Positions 27,317-41,497 of a DNA stretch of 64,000 bases are shown in pieces. The notes under the pieces were generated by a model. The model searched no databases. It was not told where the DNA came from and saw only the letters and a program-made list of their open reading frames with translations. This DNA is from Xylocopa sonorina. Taxonomy: Eukaryota > Arthropoda > Insecta > Hymenoptera > Apidae. Position 1 is the stretch's first letter, and each line of letters begins with the position of its first letter. The translations under genes and the position numbers were made by a program. The stretch spans positions 1 through 64,000 of the forward strand of contig NW_027490487.1 in assembly GCF_050948175.1 (NCBI RefSeq), in the 5' to 3' direction.

Positions 27317-30202
27317 GTTCTAACGCTTCTTAAAATGCGATATCGCATCACACTTCTATGTTTCATGATAAGATATAACATTCATTGCGAAGTGTCATGT
27401 ATACCGCGATATCACTTCACAAGAATGTAAATGCGACACTTCCTTGCTAGGAAATATTGTTTGCAGATGTCTACGTATCACAGCAATAGAGTACTAATGC
27501 TTCTTAAAACGAGATGTCGTATTTCATTTCTATGTTTCTTAATAAGGTATAATATTCATTGTGTAATGTTATGTATACCTCGTATTCACTTCAGTGGAAT
27601 GTAAGTGCGAAATTTCCTTGCTAGGAAATAGAGTTTGCAGATGTCTACGTATATAGGCAATAGAGTTCTAATGCTTCTCAAAACTCGATATAGCACCTCA
27701 TTCCTATGTTTCATGATAAGATATAATATTCATTGCGAAGTGTCATGTATATCTCGTATTCACATCAAAAGAATGTAAATGCGACACTTCCATGCTAGGA
27801 AATAGCGTTTGCAGATTTCTACGTATCGCAGCAATAGAGTTCCAATGCTTCCTAAAACGCAATATCGCATCTCTCTTCTATGTTTCATGATAAGGTGTAA
27901 TATTCATTGCGAAGCGTCATGTATACCTCGAATTCACTTCAAATGAATGTAAATGCGACACTTCCATGCTAGGAAATAGCGTTTGCAGATGTCTACGTAA
28001 CGTAGCAATAGAGTTCTAATGATTCTTAAAACGCTATATCGCATCTCACTGCTATGTTTCATGAGAAGATATAATATTCATTGCGAAGTGTCATGTATAC
28101 CTCGTATTCACTTCAAATGAACGTAAATGAGGCACTTCCATGCTAGGAAATAGCGTTTGCAGATGTCTACGTATCGTAGCAATAGGGTTCTAATGCTTCT
28201 TAAAACGCGATATCGCATCACACTTCTATGTTTCATGATAAGATATAATATTCATTGCGAAGTGTCATGTATACCGCGATTTCACTTCACAAGAATGTAA
28301 ATGCGACACTTCCTTGCTAGGAAATAGCGTTTGCAGATGTCTACGTATCGTAGCAATAGAGTTCTAATGCTTCTTAAAACGCGATATCGCATCTCACTGC
28401 TATGTTTCATGATAAGTTATAATATTCATTATGGAGTGATATGTATACCTCGTACTCACTTCAAAAGAAAGTAAATGCGACCCTTCCATGCTAGGGAATA
28501 GCCTTTGCAGATGTCTACGTATCGTAGCAATAGAGTTCTAATGCTTCTTAAAACGCGATTTCGCATCTCACTGCTATGTTTCATGATAAGATATAATATT
28601 CATTATGGAGTGTCATGTATACCTCGTATTCACTTCAAATGAATGTAAATGCGACACTTCCATGCTAGGAAATAGCGTTTGCAGATGTCTGCGTATCGTA
28701 GCAATAGAGTTCTAATGCTTCTTAAAACGCGATATCGCATCTCACTGCTATGTTTCATGATAAGATATAATATTCATTATGGAGTGATATGTATACCTCG
28801 TACTCACTTCAAAAGAAAGTAAATGCGACACTTCCATGCTAGGAAGTAGCGTTTGCAGATGTCTACGTATCGTAGCAATAGGGTTCTAATGCTTCTTAAA
28901 ATGCGATATCGCATCACACTTCTATGTTTCATGATAAGATATAACATTCATTGCGAAGTGTCATGTATACCGCGATTTCACTTCACAAGAATGTAAATGC
29001 GACACTTCCTTGCTAGGAAATATTGTTTGCAGATGTCTACGTATCACAGCAATAGAGTACTAATGCTTCTTAAAACGAGATGTCGTATTTCATTTCTATG
29101 TTTCTTAATAAGGTATAATATTCATTGTGTAATGTTATGTATACCTCGTATTCACTTCAGTGGAATGTAAGTGCGAAATTTCCTTGCTAGGAAATAGAGT
29201 TTGCAGATGTCTACGTATATAGGCAATAGAGTTCTAATGCTTCTCAAAACTCGATATAGCACCTCATTCCTATGTTTCATGATAAGATATAATATTCATT
29301 GCGAAGTGTCATGTATATCTCGTATTCACATCAAAAGAATGTAAATGCGACACTTCCATGCTAGGAAATAGCGTTTGCAGATGTCTACGTATCGCAGCAA
29401 TAGAGTTCCAATGCTTCCTAAAACGCAATATCGCATCTCTCTTCAATGTTTCATGATAAGGTGTAATATTCATTGCGAAGCGTCATGTATACCTCGAATT
29501 CACTTCAAATGAATGTAAATGCGACACTTCCATGCTAGGAAATAGCGTTTGCAGATGTCTACGTAACGTAGCAATAGAGTTCTAATGATTCTTAAAACGC
29601 GATATCGCATCTCACTGCTATGTTTCATGAGAAGATATAATATTCATTGCGAAGTGTCATGTATACCTCGTATTCACTTCAAATGAACGTAAATGAGGCA
29701 CTTCCATGCTAGGAAATAGCGTTTGCAGATGTCTACGTATCGTAGCAATAGGGTTCTAATGCTTCTTAAAATGCGATATCGCATCACACTTCTATGTTTC
29801 ATGATAAGATATAATATTCATTGCGAAGTGTCATGTATACCGCGATTTCACTTCACAAGAATGTAAATGCGACACTTCCTTGCTAGGAAATAGCGTTTGC
29901 AGATGTCTACGTATCGTAGCAATAGAGTTCTAATGCTTCTTAAAACGCGATATCGCATCTCACTGCTATGTTTCATGATAAGTTATAATATTCATTATGG
30001 AGTGATATGTATACCTCGTACTCACTTCAAAAGAAAGTAAATGCGACCCTTCCATGCTAGGGAATAGCCTTTGCAGATGTCTACGTATCGTAGCAATAGA
30101 GTTCTAATGCTTCTTAAAACGCGATTTCGCATCTCACTGCTATGTTTCATGATAAGATATAATATTCATTATGGAGTGTCATGTATACCTCGTATTCACT
30201 TC
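27317..30202 (+). repeat. Tandem nine-monomer (1,566-bp) duplication, second copy cut short
   Basis: The unit 27,317-28,882 (order P-C-E-I-A-P-A-A-A) is repeated from 28,883. Both copies share taacattc, tttcttaataagg, gaagcgtcatg, ctcgaattc, aaatgaggcac and agtgatatg. Differences are few, for example accgcgatatc against accgcgatttc. The second copy ends at about 30,202, where an 86-bp deletion joins its eighth monomer to a C monomer. Confidence 0.87.
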
Positions 30203-30362
30203 TAAAACGAGATGCCGCATTTCATTTCTATGTTCCGTAATAAGATATAATATTCATTGTGTAATGTCATGCATATCTCGTATTCACTTCAAAGGAATGT
30301 AAATGCGACACTTCCATGCTAGGAAATAGCGTTTGCAGATGTCTACGTATCGCAGCAATAGA
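30101..30362 (+). repeat. 262-bp hybrid monomer with an 86-bp internal deletion
   Basis: This is the only interval in the window where successive monomer starts are far from 174 bp apart: gttcta at 30,101 and gttttaa at 30,363, a step of 262 (348 minus 86). The left part is an A monomer up to tattcacttc at about 30,202. It is joined to taaaacgagatgccg of a C monomer. The missing bases run from about monomer position 103 to position 14 of the next monomer. Both ends carry cttc close to an A-run (cttcaaa and cttcttaaaa), so the break lies in short homology. Confidence 0.9.
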
Positions 30363-31079
30363 GTTTTAATGCTTCCTAAAACGCGATATCGCACCTCTCT
30401 TCTATGTTTCATGATAAGGTATAATATTCATTGCGATGTGCCATGTATACCTCGTATTCACTTCAAGTGAATGTAAATGCGACACTTCCATGCTAGGAAA
30501 TAGCTTCTGCAGATGTCTACGTATCGTAGCAATAGAGTTCTAATGCTTCTTAAAACGCGATATCGCATCTCACTGCTATGTTTCATGATAAGATATAATA
30601 TTCATTATGGAGTGTTATGTATACCTCGTACTCACTTCAAAAGAATGTAAATGCGACCCTTCCATGCTAGGAAATAGCCTTTGCAGATGTCTACGTATCG
30701 TAGCTATAGAGGTCTAGTGCTTCTCAAAACGCGATATAGCACCTCATTCCTATGTTTCATGATAAGATATAATATTCATTGCGAACTGTCATGTATACCT
30801 CGATTTCACTTCACAAGAATGTAAATGCGACACTTCCTTGCTAGGAAATATTGTTTGCAGATGTCTACGTATCACAGCAATAGAGTTCTAATGATTCTTA
30901 AAATGCCATATCGCATCACTCTACTATGTTTGATGATAAGGTATAATATTCATTACGAAGTGTCATGTATATCTCGTATTCACTTCAAATGAATGTAAAT
31001 GCGACACTTCCATGCTAGGAAATAGCGTTTGCAGATGTCTACGTATCGTAGCAATAGAGTTCTAATGCTTCTTAAAACG

Positions 31080-32240
31080 CGATATCGCATCTCACTGCTA
31101 TGTTTCATGATAAGATATAATATTCATTGCGACGTGTCATGTATATCTCGTATTCACTTAAAAAGAATGTAAATGCGACACTTCCTTGCTAGGAAATATT
31201 GTTTGCAGATGTCTACGTATCACAGCAATAGAGTACTAATGTTTCTTAAAACGAGATGTCGTATTTCACTTCTATGTTTCTTAATAAGATATAATATTCA
31301 TTGTGTAATGTTATGTATACCTCGTATTCACTTCAGTGGAATGTAAGTGCGAAATTTCCTTGCTAGGAAATAGAGTTTGCAGATGTCTACGTATAATAGC
31401 AATAGAGTTCTAATGCTTCTCAAAACGCGATATAGCTACTCTTTCCTATGTTTCATGATAAGGTATAATATTCATTGCGAAGTGTCATGTATATCTCGTA
31501 TTCACTTCAAAAGAATGTAAATGCGACACTTCCATGCTAGGAAATAGCGTTTGCAGATGTCTACGTATCGCAGCAATAGAGTCCTAATGCTTCCTAAAAG
31601 GCGATATCGCATCTCACTGCTATGTTTCATGATAAGATATAATATTCATTATGGAGTGTTATGTATACCTCGTACTCACTTCAAAAGAATGTAAATGCGT
31701 ACCCTTCCATGCTAGGAAATAGCCTTTGCAGATGTCTACGTATCGCAGCAATAGAGTTTTAATGCTTCCGAAAACGCGATATCGCACCTCTCTTCTATGT
31801 TTCATGATAAGGTATAATATTCATTGCGAAGTGCCATGTATACCTCGTATTCACTTCAAAAGAATGTAAATGCGATACTTCCTTGCTAGGAAATATTGTT
31901 TGCAGATGTCTACGTATCACAGCAATGGAGTACTAATGCTTCTTAAAACGAGATGTCGTATTTCACTTCTATGTTTCGTAATAAGATATAATATTCATTG
32001 TGTAATGTTATGTATACCTCGTATACACTTCAGTGGCATGTAAGTGCGAAATTTCCTTGCTAGGAAATAGAGTTTGCAGATGTCTACGTATAATAGCAAT
32101 AGAGTTCTAATGCTTCTCAAAACGCGACATCGCATCTCACTGCTATGTTTCATGAGAAGATATAATATTCATTGCGAAGTGTCATGTATACCTCGTATTC
32201 ACTTCAAAAGAACGTAAATAAGACACTTCCATGCTAGGAA
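31080..32240 (+). repeat. Copy 1 of a 102-monomer spaced duplication
   Basis: Matches about 48,826-49,986 at about 17,746 bp, which is 102 monomers less the small indels between. Shared marks are gcgacgtgtc, tagctactctttcc, the one-base insertion gcgtaccc (31,700 and 49,446), ttccgaaaacg, gcaatggagtac, tatacacttcagtggcatg and the chimeric E/A monomer with aacgcgacatcgc. The shared insertion shows that both copies descend from one ancestor. Confidence 0.85.
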
Positions 32241-32937
32241 GTAGCGTTTGCAGATGTCTACGTATCGTAGCAATAGGGTTCTAATGCTTCTTAAAATGCG
32301 ATATCGCATCACACTTCTATGTTTCATGATAAGATATAATATTCATTATGGAGTGTTATGTATACCTCGTACTCACTTCAAAAGAATGTAAATGCGACCC
32401 TTCCATCCTAGGAAATAGCGTTTGCAGATGTCTACGTATCGTAGCAATAGAGTTCTAGTGCTTCTTAGAACGCGATATCGCATCTCACTTCTATGTTTCA
32501 TGATAAGATATAATATTCATTGCGAAGTGTCATGTATACCTCGTATTCACTTCAAAAGAACGTAAATAAGACACTTCCATGCTAGGAAATAGCGTTTGCA
32601 GATGTCTACGTATCGCAGCAATAGAGTTTCAATTCTTCCTAAAACGCGATATGGCATCTCTCTTCTATGTTTCACGATAAGGTATTATATTCATTGCGAA
32701 GTGTCATGTATACCTCATATTCACTTCAAAAGAATGTAAATGCGACACTTCCATGCTAGGAAATAGCGTTTGCAGATGTCTACGTATCGTAGCAATAGAG
32801 TTCTAATGCTTCTCAAAACGCGATATAGCACCTCATTCCTATGTTTCATGATAAGATATAATATTCATTATGGAGTGTTATGTATACCTCGTACTCACTT
32901 CAAAAGAATGTAAATGCGACCCTTCCATCCTAGGAAA

Positions 32938-34780
32938 TAGCGTATGCAGATGTCTACGTATCGTAGCAATAGAGTTCTAGTGCTTCTTAGAACGCGATAT
33001 CGCATCTCACTTCTATGTTTCATGATAAGATATAATACTCATTGCGAAGTGTCATGTATACCTCGTTTTCACTTCAAAAGAATGTAAATGCGACACTTCC
33101 ATGCTAGGAAATAGCGTTTGCAGATGTCTACGTATCGCAGCAATAGAGTTCCAATGCTTCCTAAAACGCGATATCGCATCTCTCTTCTATGTTTCACGAT
33201 AAGGTATAATATTCATTGCGAAGTGTCATGTATACCTCGTATTCACTTCAAAAGAATGTAAATGCGACACTTCCATGCTAGGAAATAGCGTTTGCAGATG
33301 TCTACGTGTCGTAGCAATAGAGATCTAATGCTTCTTAGAACGCGATATCGCATCTCACTGCTATGTTTCATGAGAAGATATAATATTCATTATGGAGTGT
33401 TATGTATACCTCGTACTCACTTCAAAGGAATGTAAATGCGACCCTTCCATCCTAGGAAATAGCGTATGCAGATGTCTACGTATCGTAGCAATAGAGTTCT
33501 AGTGCTTCTTGGAACGCGATATCGCATCTCACTTCTATGTTTCATGATAAGATATAATATTCATTGCGAAGTGTCATGTATACCTCGTATTCACTTCAAA
33601 AGAACGTACATAAGACACTTCCATGCTAGGAAATAGCGTTTGCAGATGTCTACGTAACGTAGCAATAGAGCTCTAACGCTTCTCAAAACGCGATATAGCA
33701 CCTCATTCCTATGCTTCATGATAAGATATAATATTCATTGCGAATTGTCATGTATACCTCGTATTCACTTCAAAAGAATGTAAATGCGACACTTCCATGC
33801 TAGGAAATAGCGTTTGCAGATGTCTACGTATCGCAGCAATAGAGCTCTAACGCTTCTCAAAACGCGATATAGCACCTCATTCCTATGTTTCATGATAAGT
33901 TATAATATTCATTGCGAAGTGTCATGTATACCTCGTATTCGCTTCAAAGGAATGTAAATGCGACACTTCCATGCCAGGAAATAGCTTTTGCAGATGTCTA
34001 CGTATCGTAGCAATAGAGTTCTAATGCTTCTCAAAACGCGATATAGCACCCCATTCCTATGTTTCATGATAAGATATAATACTCATTGCGAAGTGTCATG
34101 TATACCCCGTATTCACTTCAAAAGAATGTAAATGCGACACTTCCATGCTAGGAAATAGCGTTTGCAGATGTCTACGTATCGCAGCAATAGAGTTCCAATG
34201 CTTCCTAAAACGCGATATCGCATCTCTCTTCTATGTTTCACGATAAGGTATAATATTCATTGCGAAGTGTCATGTATACCTCGTATTCACTTCAAAAGAA
34301 TGTAAATGCGACACTTCCATGCTAGGAAATAGCGTTTGCAGATGTCTACGTGTCGTAGCAATAGAGTTCTAATGCTTCTTAAAACGCGATATCGCATCTC
34401 ACTGCTATGTTTCATGAGACGATATAATATTCATTATGGAGTGTTATGTATACCTCGTACTCACTTCAAAAGAATGTAAATGCGACCCTTCCATCCTAGG
34501 AAATAGCGTATGCAGATGTCTACGTATCGTAGCAATAGAGTTCTAGTGCTTCTTAGAACGCGATATCGCATCTCACATCTATGTTTCATGATAAGATATA
34601 ATATTCAGTGCGAAGTGTCATGTATACCTCGTATTCACTTCAAAAGAACGTACATAAGACACTTCCATGCTAGGAAATAGCGTTTGCAGATGTCTACGTA
34701 ACGTAGCAATAGAGCTCTAACGCTTCTCAAAACGCGATATACCACCTCATTCCTATGTTTCATGATAAGATATAATATTC
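32938..34780 (+). repeat. Copy 1 of a 27-monomer spaced duplication
   Basis: Matches 37,634-39,476 at a spacing of 4,696 bp (27 monomers less two single-base deletions at about 36,643 and 37,260). Shared marks are gcgtatgcag, ctcgttttcac, tacgtgtcg with gagatctaatg, caaaggaatg, gcgaattgtc, ataagttataat, atgccagg with agcttttgc and attcagtgcg. It also overlaps the segments matched in zone 2, so this sequence exists in at least three places. Confidence 0.83.
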
Positions 34781-34919
34781 ATTGCGAAGTGTCATGTATA
34801 CCTCGTATTCGCTTCAAAAGAATGTAAATGCGACACTTCCATGCTAGGAAATAGCGCTTGCAGATGTCTACGTATCGTAGCAATAGGGTTCTAATGCTTC
34901 TCAAAACGCGATATAGCAC

Positions 34920-37580
34920 CCCATTCCTATGTTTCATGATAAGATATAATACTCATTGCGAAGTGTCATGTATGCCTCGTATTCACTTCAAAAGAATGTA
35001 AATGCGACACTTCCATGCTAGGAAATAGCGTTTGCAGATGTCTACGTATCGCAGCAATAGAGTTCCAATGCTTCCTAAAACGCGATATCGCATCTCTCTT
35101 CTATGTTTCACGATAAGGTATAATATTCATTGCGAAGTGTCATGTATACATCGTATTCACTTCAAAAGAATGTAAATGCGACACTTCCATGCCAGGAAAT
35201 AGCGTTTGCAGATGTCTACGTATCGCAGCAATAGAGTTCCAATGCTTGCTAAAACGCGATATCGCATCACTCTTCTATGTTTCATGATAAGGTATAATAT
35301 TCATTACGAGGTGTCATGTATACCTCGTATTCGCTTCAAAAGAATGTAAATGCGACACTTCCATGCTAGGAAATAGCGCTTGCAGATGTCTACGTATCGT
35401 AGCAATAGAGTTCTAATGCTTCTCAAAACGCGATATAGCACCCCATTCCTATGTTTCATGATAAGATATAATACTCATTGCGAAGTGTCATTTATGCCTC
35501 GTATTCACTTCAAAAGAATGTAAATGCGACACTTCCATGCTAGGAAATAGCGTTTGCAGATGTCTACGTATCGCAGCAATAGAGTTCCAATGCTTCCTAA
35601 AACGCGATATCGCATCTCTCTTCTATGTTTCACGATAAGGTATAATATTCATTGCGAAGTGTCATGTATACCTCGTATTCACTTCAAAAGAATGTAAATG
35701 CGACACTTCCATGCCAGGAAATAGCGTTTGCAGATGTCTACGTATCGCAGCAATAGAGTTCCAATGCTTCCTAAAACGCGATATCGCATCACTCTCCTAT
35801 GTTTCATGATAAGGTATAATATTCATTACGAGGTGTCATGTATACCTCGTATTCACTTCAAATGAATGTAAATGCGACACTTCCATGCTAGGAAATAGCG
35901 TTTGCAGATGTCTACGTATCGTAGCCATAGAATTCTAATGCTTCTCAAAACGCGATATAGCACCTCATTCCCATGTTTCATGATAAGATATAATATTCAT
36001 TGCGAATTGTCATGTATACCTCGTATTCACTTCAAAAGAATGTAAATGCGACACTTCCATGGTAGGAAATAGCGTTTGCAGATGTCTACGTATCGCAGCA
36101 ATAGAGATCCAATGCTTCCTAAAACGCGATATCGCATCACACATATATGTTTCATGATAAGATATAATATTCATTATGGAGTGTTATGTATACCTCGTAC
36201 TCACTTCAAAAGAATGTAAATGCGACCCTTCCATCCTAGGAAATAGCGTTTTCAGATGTCTACGTATCGTAGCAATAGAGTTCTAGTGCTTCTTAGAACG
36301 CGATATCGCATCTCAATTCTATGTTTCATGATAAGATATAATATTCATTGCGAAGTGTCATGTATACCTCGTATTCACTTCAAAAGAACGTAAATAAGAC
36401 ACTTCCATGATAGGAAATAGCGTTTGCAGATGTCTACGTATCGCAGCAATAGAGTTTCAATGCTTCCTAAAACGCGATATGGCATCTCTCTTTTATGTTT
36501 CACGATAAGGTATTATATTCATTGCGAAGTGTCATGTATACCTCGTATTCACTTCAAAAGAATGTAAATGCGACACTTCCATGCTAGGAAATAGCGTTTG
36601 CAGATGTCTACGTATCGCAGCAATAGAGATCCAATGCTTCCTAAACGCGATATCGCATCACTCTTCTGTGTTTCATGATAAGGTATAATATTCATTGCGA
36701 AGTGTCATGTATATCTCGTATTCACTTCAAACGAATGAAAATGCGACACTTCCATGCTAGGAAATAGCGTTTGCAGATGTCTACGTATTGTAGCAATAGA
36801 GTTCTAATGCTTCTCAAAACGCGATATAGCACCTCATTCCTATGTTTCATGATAAGATATAATACTCATTGCGAAGTGTAATGTATACCACGTATTCACT
36901 TCAAAAGAATGTAAATGCGACACTTCCATGCTAGGAAATAGCGTTTGCAGATGTCTACGTATCGCAGCAATAGAGTTCCAATGCTTCCTAAAACGCGATA
37001 TCGCATCTCTCTTCTATGTTTCACGATAAGGTATAATATTCATTGCGAAGTGTCTTGTATACCTCGTATTCACTTCAAAAGAATGTAAATGCGACACTTC
37101 CATGGTAGGAAATAGCGTTTGCAGATGTCTACGTGTCGTAGCAATAGAGTTCTAATGCTTCTTAAAACGCGATATCGCATCTCACTGCTATGTTTCATGA
37201 GAAGATGTAATATTCATTATGGAGTGTCATGTATACCTCGTACTCACTTCAAAAGAATATAATGCGACCCTTCTATCCTAGGAAATAGCGTATGCAGATG
37301 TCTACGTATCGCAGCAATAGAGTTCCAATGCTTCCTAAATCGCGATATCGCATTTCTCTTCTATGTTTCACGATAAGGTATAATATTCATTGCGAAGTGT
37401 CATGTATACCTCGTATTTACTTCAAAAGAACGTACATAAGGCACTTCCATGCTAGGAAATAGCGTTTGCAGATGTCTACGTATCGTAGCAATAGAGCTCT
37501 AACGCTTCTCAAAACGCGATATAGCACCTCATTCCTATGTTTCATGATAAGATATAATATTCATTGCGAAGTGTCATGTA
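34920..37580 (+). repeat. Copy 1 of a second 33-monomer spaced duplication (5,740 bp)
   Basis: Matches about 40,660-43,320 at 5,740 bp (33 monomers less two bases). Shared marks are catttatgcc, ttacgaggtg, agccatag, ggtaggaaatag, cacacatatatg, gcgttttcag, atgataggaaatag, cttttatg, the single-base deletion cctaaacgcg, cttctgtg, tacgtattgtag, gtataccacg, the deletion aagaatataatgcg and cctaaatcgcg. Shared deletions show that they arose before the duplication. Confidence 0.87.
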
Positions 37581-39061
37581 TGCCTCGTATTCACTTCAAA
37601 AGAATGTAAATGCGACACTTCCATGCTAGGAAATAGCGTATGCAGATGTCTACGTATCGTAGCAATAGAGTTCTAGTGCTTCTTAGAACGCGATATCGCA
37701 TCTCACTTCTATGTTTCATGATAAGATATAATACTCATTGCGAAGTGTCATGTATACCTCGTTTTCACTTCAAAAGAATGTAAATGCGACACTTCCATGC
37801 TAGGAAATAGCGTTTGCAGATGTCTACGTATCGCAGCAATAGAGTTCCAATGCTTCCTAAAACGCGATATCGCATCTCTCTTCTATGATTCACGATAAGG
37901 TATAATATTCATTGCGAAGTGTCATGTATACCTCGTATTCACTTCAAAAGAATGTAAATGCGACACTTCCATGCTAGGAAATAGCGTTTGCAGATGTCTA
38001 CGTGTCGTAGCAATAGAGATCTAATGCTTCTTAGAACGCGATATCGAATCTCACTGCTATGTTTCATGAGAAGATATAATATTCATTATGGAGTGTTATG
38101 TATACCTCGTACTCACTTCAAAGGAATGTAAATGCGACCCTTCCATCCTAGGAAATAGCGTATGCAGATGTCTACGTATCGTAGCAATAGAGTTCTAGTG
38201 CTTCTTAGAACGCGATATCGCATCTCACTTCTATGTTTCATGATAAGATATAATATTCATTGCGAAGTGTCATGTATACCTCGTATTCACTTCAAAAGAA
38301 CGTACATAAGACACTTCCATGCTAGGAAATAGCGTTTGCAGATGTCTACGTAACGTAGCAATAGAGTTCTAATGCTTCTCAAAACGCGACATAGCACCTC
38401 ATTCCCATGTTTCATGATAAGATATAATATTCATTGCGAATTGTCATGTATACCTCGTATTCACTTCAAAAGAATGTAAATGCGACACTCCCATGCTAGG
38501 AAATAGCGTTTGCAGATGTCTACGTATCGCAGCAATAGAGCTCTAACGCTTCTCAAAACGCGATATAGCACCTCATTCCTATGTTTCATGATAAGTTATA
38601 ATATTCATTGCGAAGTGTCATGTATACCTCGTATTCGCTTCAAAGGAATGTAAATGCGACACTTCCATGCCAGGAAATAGCTTTTGCAGATGTCTACGTA
38701 TCGTAGCAATAGAGTTCTAATGCTTCTCAAAACGCGATATAGCACCCCATTCCTATGTTTCATGATAAGATATAATACTCATTGCGAAGTGTCATGTATA
38801 CCCCGTATTCACTTCAAAAGAATGTAAATGCGACACTTCCATGCTAGGAAATAGCGTTTGCAGATATCTACGTATCGCAGCAATAGAGTTCCAATGCTTC
38901 CTAAAACGCGATATCGCATCTCTCTTCTATGTTTCACGAAAAGGTATAATATTCATTGCGAAGTGTCATGTATACCTCGTATTCACTTCAAAAGAATGTA
39001 AATGCGACACTTCCATGCTAGGAAATAGCGTTTGCAGATGTCTACGTGTCGTAGCAATAGA

Positions 39062-41497
39062 GTTCTAATGCTTCTTAAAACGCGATATCGCATCTCACTG
39101 CTATGTTTCATGAGACGATATAATATTCATTATGGAGTGTTATGTATACCTCGTACTCACTTCAAAAGAATGTAAATGCGACCCTTCCATCCTAGGAAAT
39201 AGCGTATGCAGATGTCTACGTATCGTAGCAATAGAGTTCTAGTGCTTCTTAGAACGCGATATCGCATCTCACATCTATGTTTCATGATAAGATATAATAT
39301 TCAGTGCGAAGTGTCATGTATACCTCGTATTCACTTCAAAAGAACGTACATAAGACACTTCCATGCTAGGAAATAGCGTTTGCAGATGTCTACGTAACGT
39401 AGCAATAGAGCTCTAACGCTTCTCAAAACGCGATATAGCACCTCATTCCTATGTTTCATGATAAGATATAATACTCATTGCGAAGTGTCATGTATGCCTC
39501 GTATTTACTTCAAAAGAATGTAAATGCGACACTTCCATGCTAGGAAATAGCGTTTGCAGATGTCTACGTATCGCAGCAATAGAGTTCCAATGCTTCCTAA
39601 AACGCGATATCGCATCTCTCTTCTATGATTCACGATAAGGTATAATATTCATTGCGAAGTGTCATGTATACCTCGTATTCACTTCAAAAGAATGTAAATG
39701 CGACACTTCCATGCCAGGAAATAGCGTTTGCAGATGTCTACGTATCGCAGCAATAGAGTTCCAATGCTTCCTAAAACGCGATATCGCATCACTCTTCTAT
39801 GTTTCATGATAAGGTATAATATTCATTACGAGGTGTCATGTATACCTCGTATTCGCTTCAAAAGAATGTAAATGCGACACTTCCATGCTAGGAAATAGCG
39901 CTTGCAGATGTCTACGTATCGTAGCAATAGAGTTCTAATGCTTCTCAAAACGCGATATAGCACCCCATTCCTATGTTTCATGATAAGATATAATACTCAT
40001 TGCGAAGTGTCATTTATGCCTCGTATTCACTTCAAAAGAATGTAAATGCGACACTTCCATGCTAGGAAATAGCGTTTGCAGATGTCTACGTATCGCAGCA
40101 ATAGAGTTCCAATGCTTCCTAAAACGCGATATCGCATCTCTCTTCTATGTTTCACGATAAGGTATAATATTCATTGCGAAGTGTCATGTATACCTCGTAT
40201 TCACTTCAAAAGAATGTAAATGCGACACTTCCATGCCAGGAAATAGCGTTTGTAGATGTCTACGTGTCGTAGCAATAGAGTTCTAATGCTTCTTAAAACG
40301 CGATATCGCATCTCACTGCTATGTTTCATGAGACGATATAATATTCATTATGGAGTGTTATGTATACCTCGTACTCACTTCAAAAGAATGTAAATGCGAC
40401 CCTTCCATCCTAGGAAATAGCGTATGCAGATGTCTACGTATCGTAGCAATAGAGTTCTAGTGCTTCTTAGAACGCGATATCGCATCTCACATCTATGTTT
40501 CATGATAAGATATAATATTCAGTGCGAAGTGTCATGTATACCTCGTATTCACTTCAAAAGAACGTACATAAGACACTTCCATGCTAGGAAATAGCGTTTG
40601 CAGATGTCTACGTAACGTAGCAATAGAGCTCTAACGCTTCTCAAAACGCGATATAGCACCTCATTCCTATGTTTCATGATAAGATATAATACTCATTGCG
40701 AAGTGTCATGTATGCCTCGTATTTACTTCAAAAGAATGTAAATGCGACACTTCCATGCTAGGAAATAGCGTTTGCAGATGTCTACGTATCGCAGCAATAG
40801 AGTTCCAATGCTTCCTAAAACGCGATATCGCATCTCTCTTCTATGATTCACGATAAGGTATAATATTCATTGCGAAGTGTCATGTATACCTCGTATTCAC
40901 TTCAAAAGAATGTAAATGCGACACTTCCATGCCAGGAAATAGCGTTTGCAGATGTCTACGTATCGCAGCAATAGAGTTCCAATGCTTCCTAAAACGCGAT
41001 ATCGCATCACTCTTCTATGTTTCATGATAAGGTATAATATTCATTACGAGGTGTCATGTATACCTCGTATTCGCTTCAAAAGAATGTAAATGCGACACTT
41101 CCATGCTAGGAAATAGCGCTTGCAGATGTCTACGTATCGTAGCAATAGAGTTCTAATGCTTCTCAAAACGCGATATAGCACCCCATTCCTATGTTTCATG
41201 ATAAGATATAATACTCATTGCGAAGTGTCATTTATGCCTCGTATTCACTTCAAAAGAATGTAAATGCGACACTTCCATGCTAGGAAATAGCGTTTGCAGA
41301 TGTCTACGTATCGCAGCAATAGAGTTCCAATGCTTCCTAAAACGCGATATCGCATCTCTCTTCTATGTTTCACGATAAGGTATAATATTCATTGCGAAGT
41401 GTCATGTATACCTCGTATTCACTTCAAAAGAATGTAAATGCGACACTTCCATGCCAGGAAATAGCGTTTGCAGATGTCTACGTATCGCAGCAATAGA
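39062..41497 (+). repeat. Tandem duplication of a seven-monomer (1,218-bp) unit
   Basis: The unit 39,062-40,279 begins with the A monomer preceded by tacgtgtcg and carrying gagacgatat. It is followed directly by a second copy at 40,280-41,497. Both copies contain attcagtgcg, tacgtaacg with gagctctaacg, tatgcctcgtattt, tatgattcacg, ttacgaggtg with tcgcttc and catttatgcc. I found no differing base in the landmarks compared, so this is a strong candidate for one of the youngest duplications in the window. Confidence 0.88.

Larger units (their letters stand above)
27317..32275 (+). repeat. Zone 3 of the array: P, C, E, I and A monomers
   Basis: C monomers reappear here (about 27,491, 29,057, part of 30,200, 31,233 and 31,930), normally followed by E. 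P monomers carry accgcgat in place of acctcgat. I monomers have aaggtgtaat and gaagcgtcatg. A monomers have ataagttataat with tatggagtgatatg. The zone holds the only large length change in the window, at about 30,202, and a one-base insertion at about 31,700 (gcgtaccc). Confidence 0.82.

Noticed and set aside
30181..30240. Transposon or target-site duplication at the irregular junction
   Set aside because: Both sides are satellite sequence and the change is a loss of 86 bp with short shared cttc. There is no inserted DNA and no terminal repeat.
38841..39068. Open frame of 75 codons
   Set aside because: Satellite sequence with a few stop-removing substitutions such as cagatatcta and cacgaaaagg; equivalent monomers nearby are interrupted by stops.
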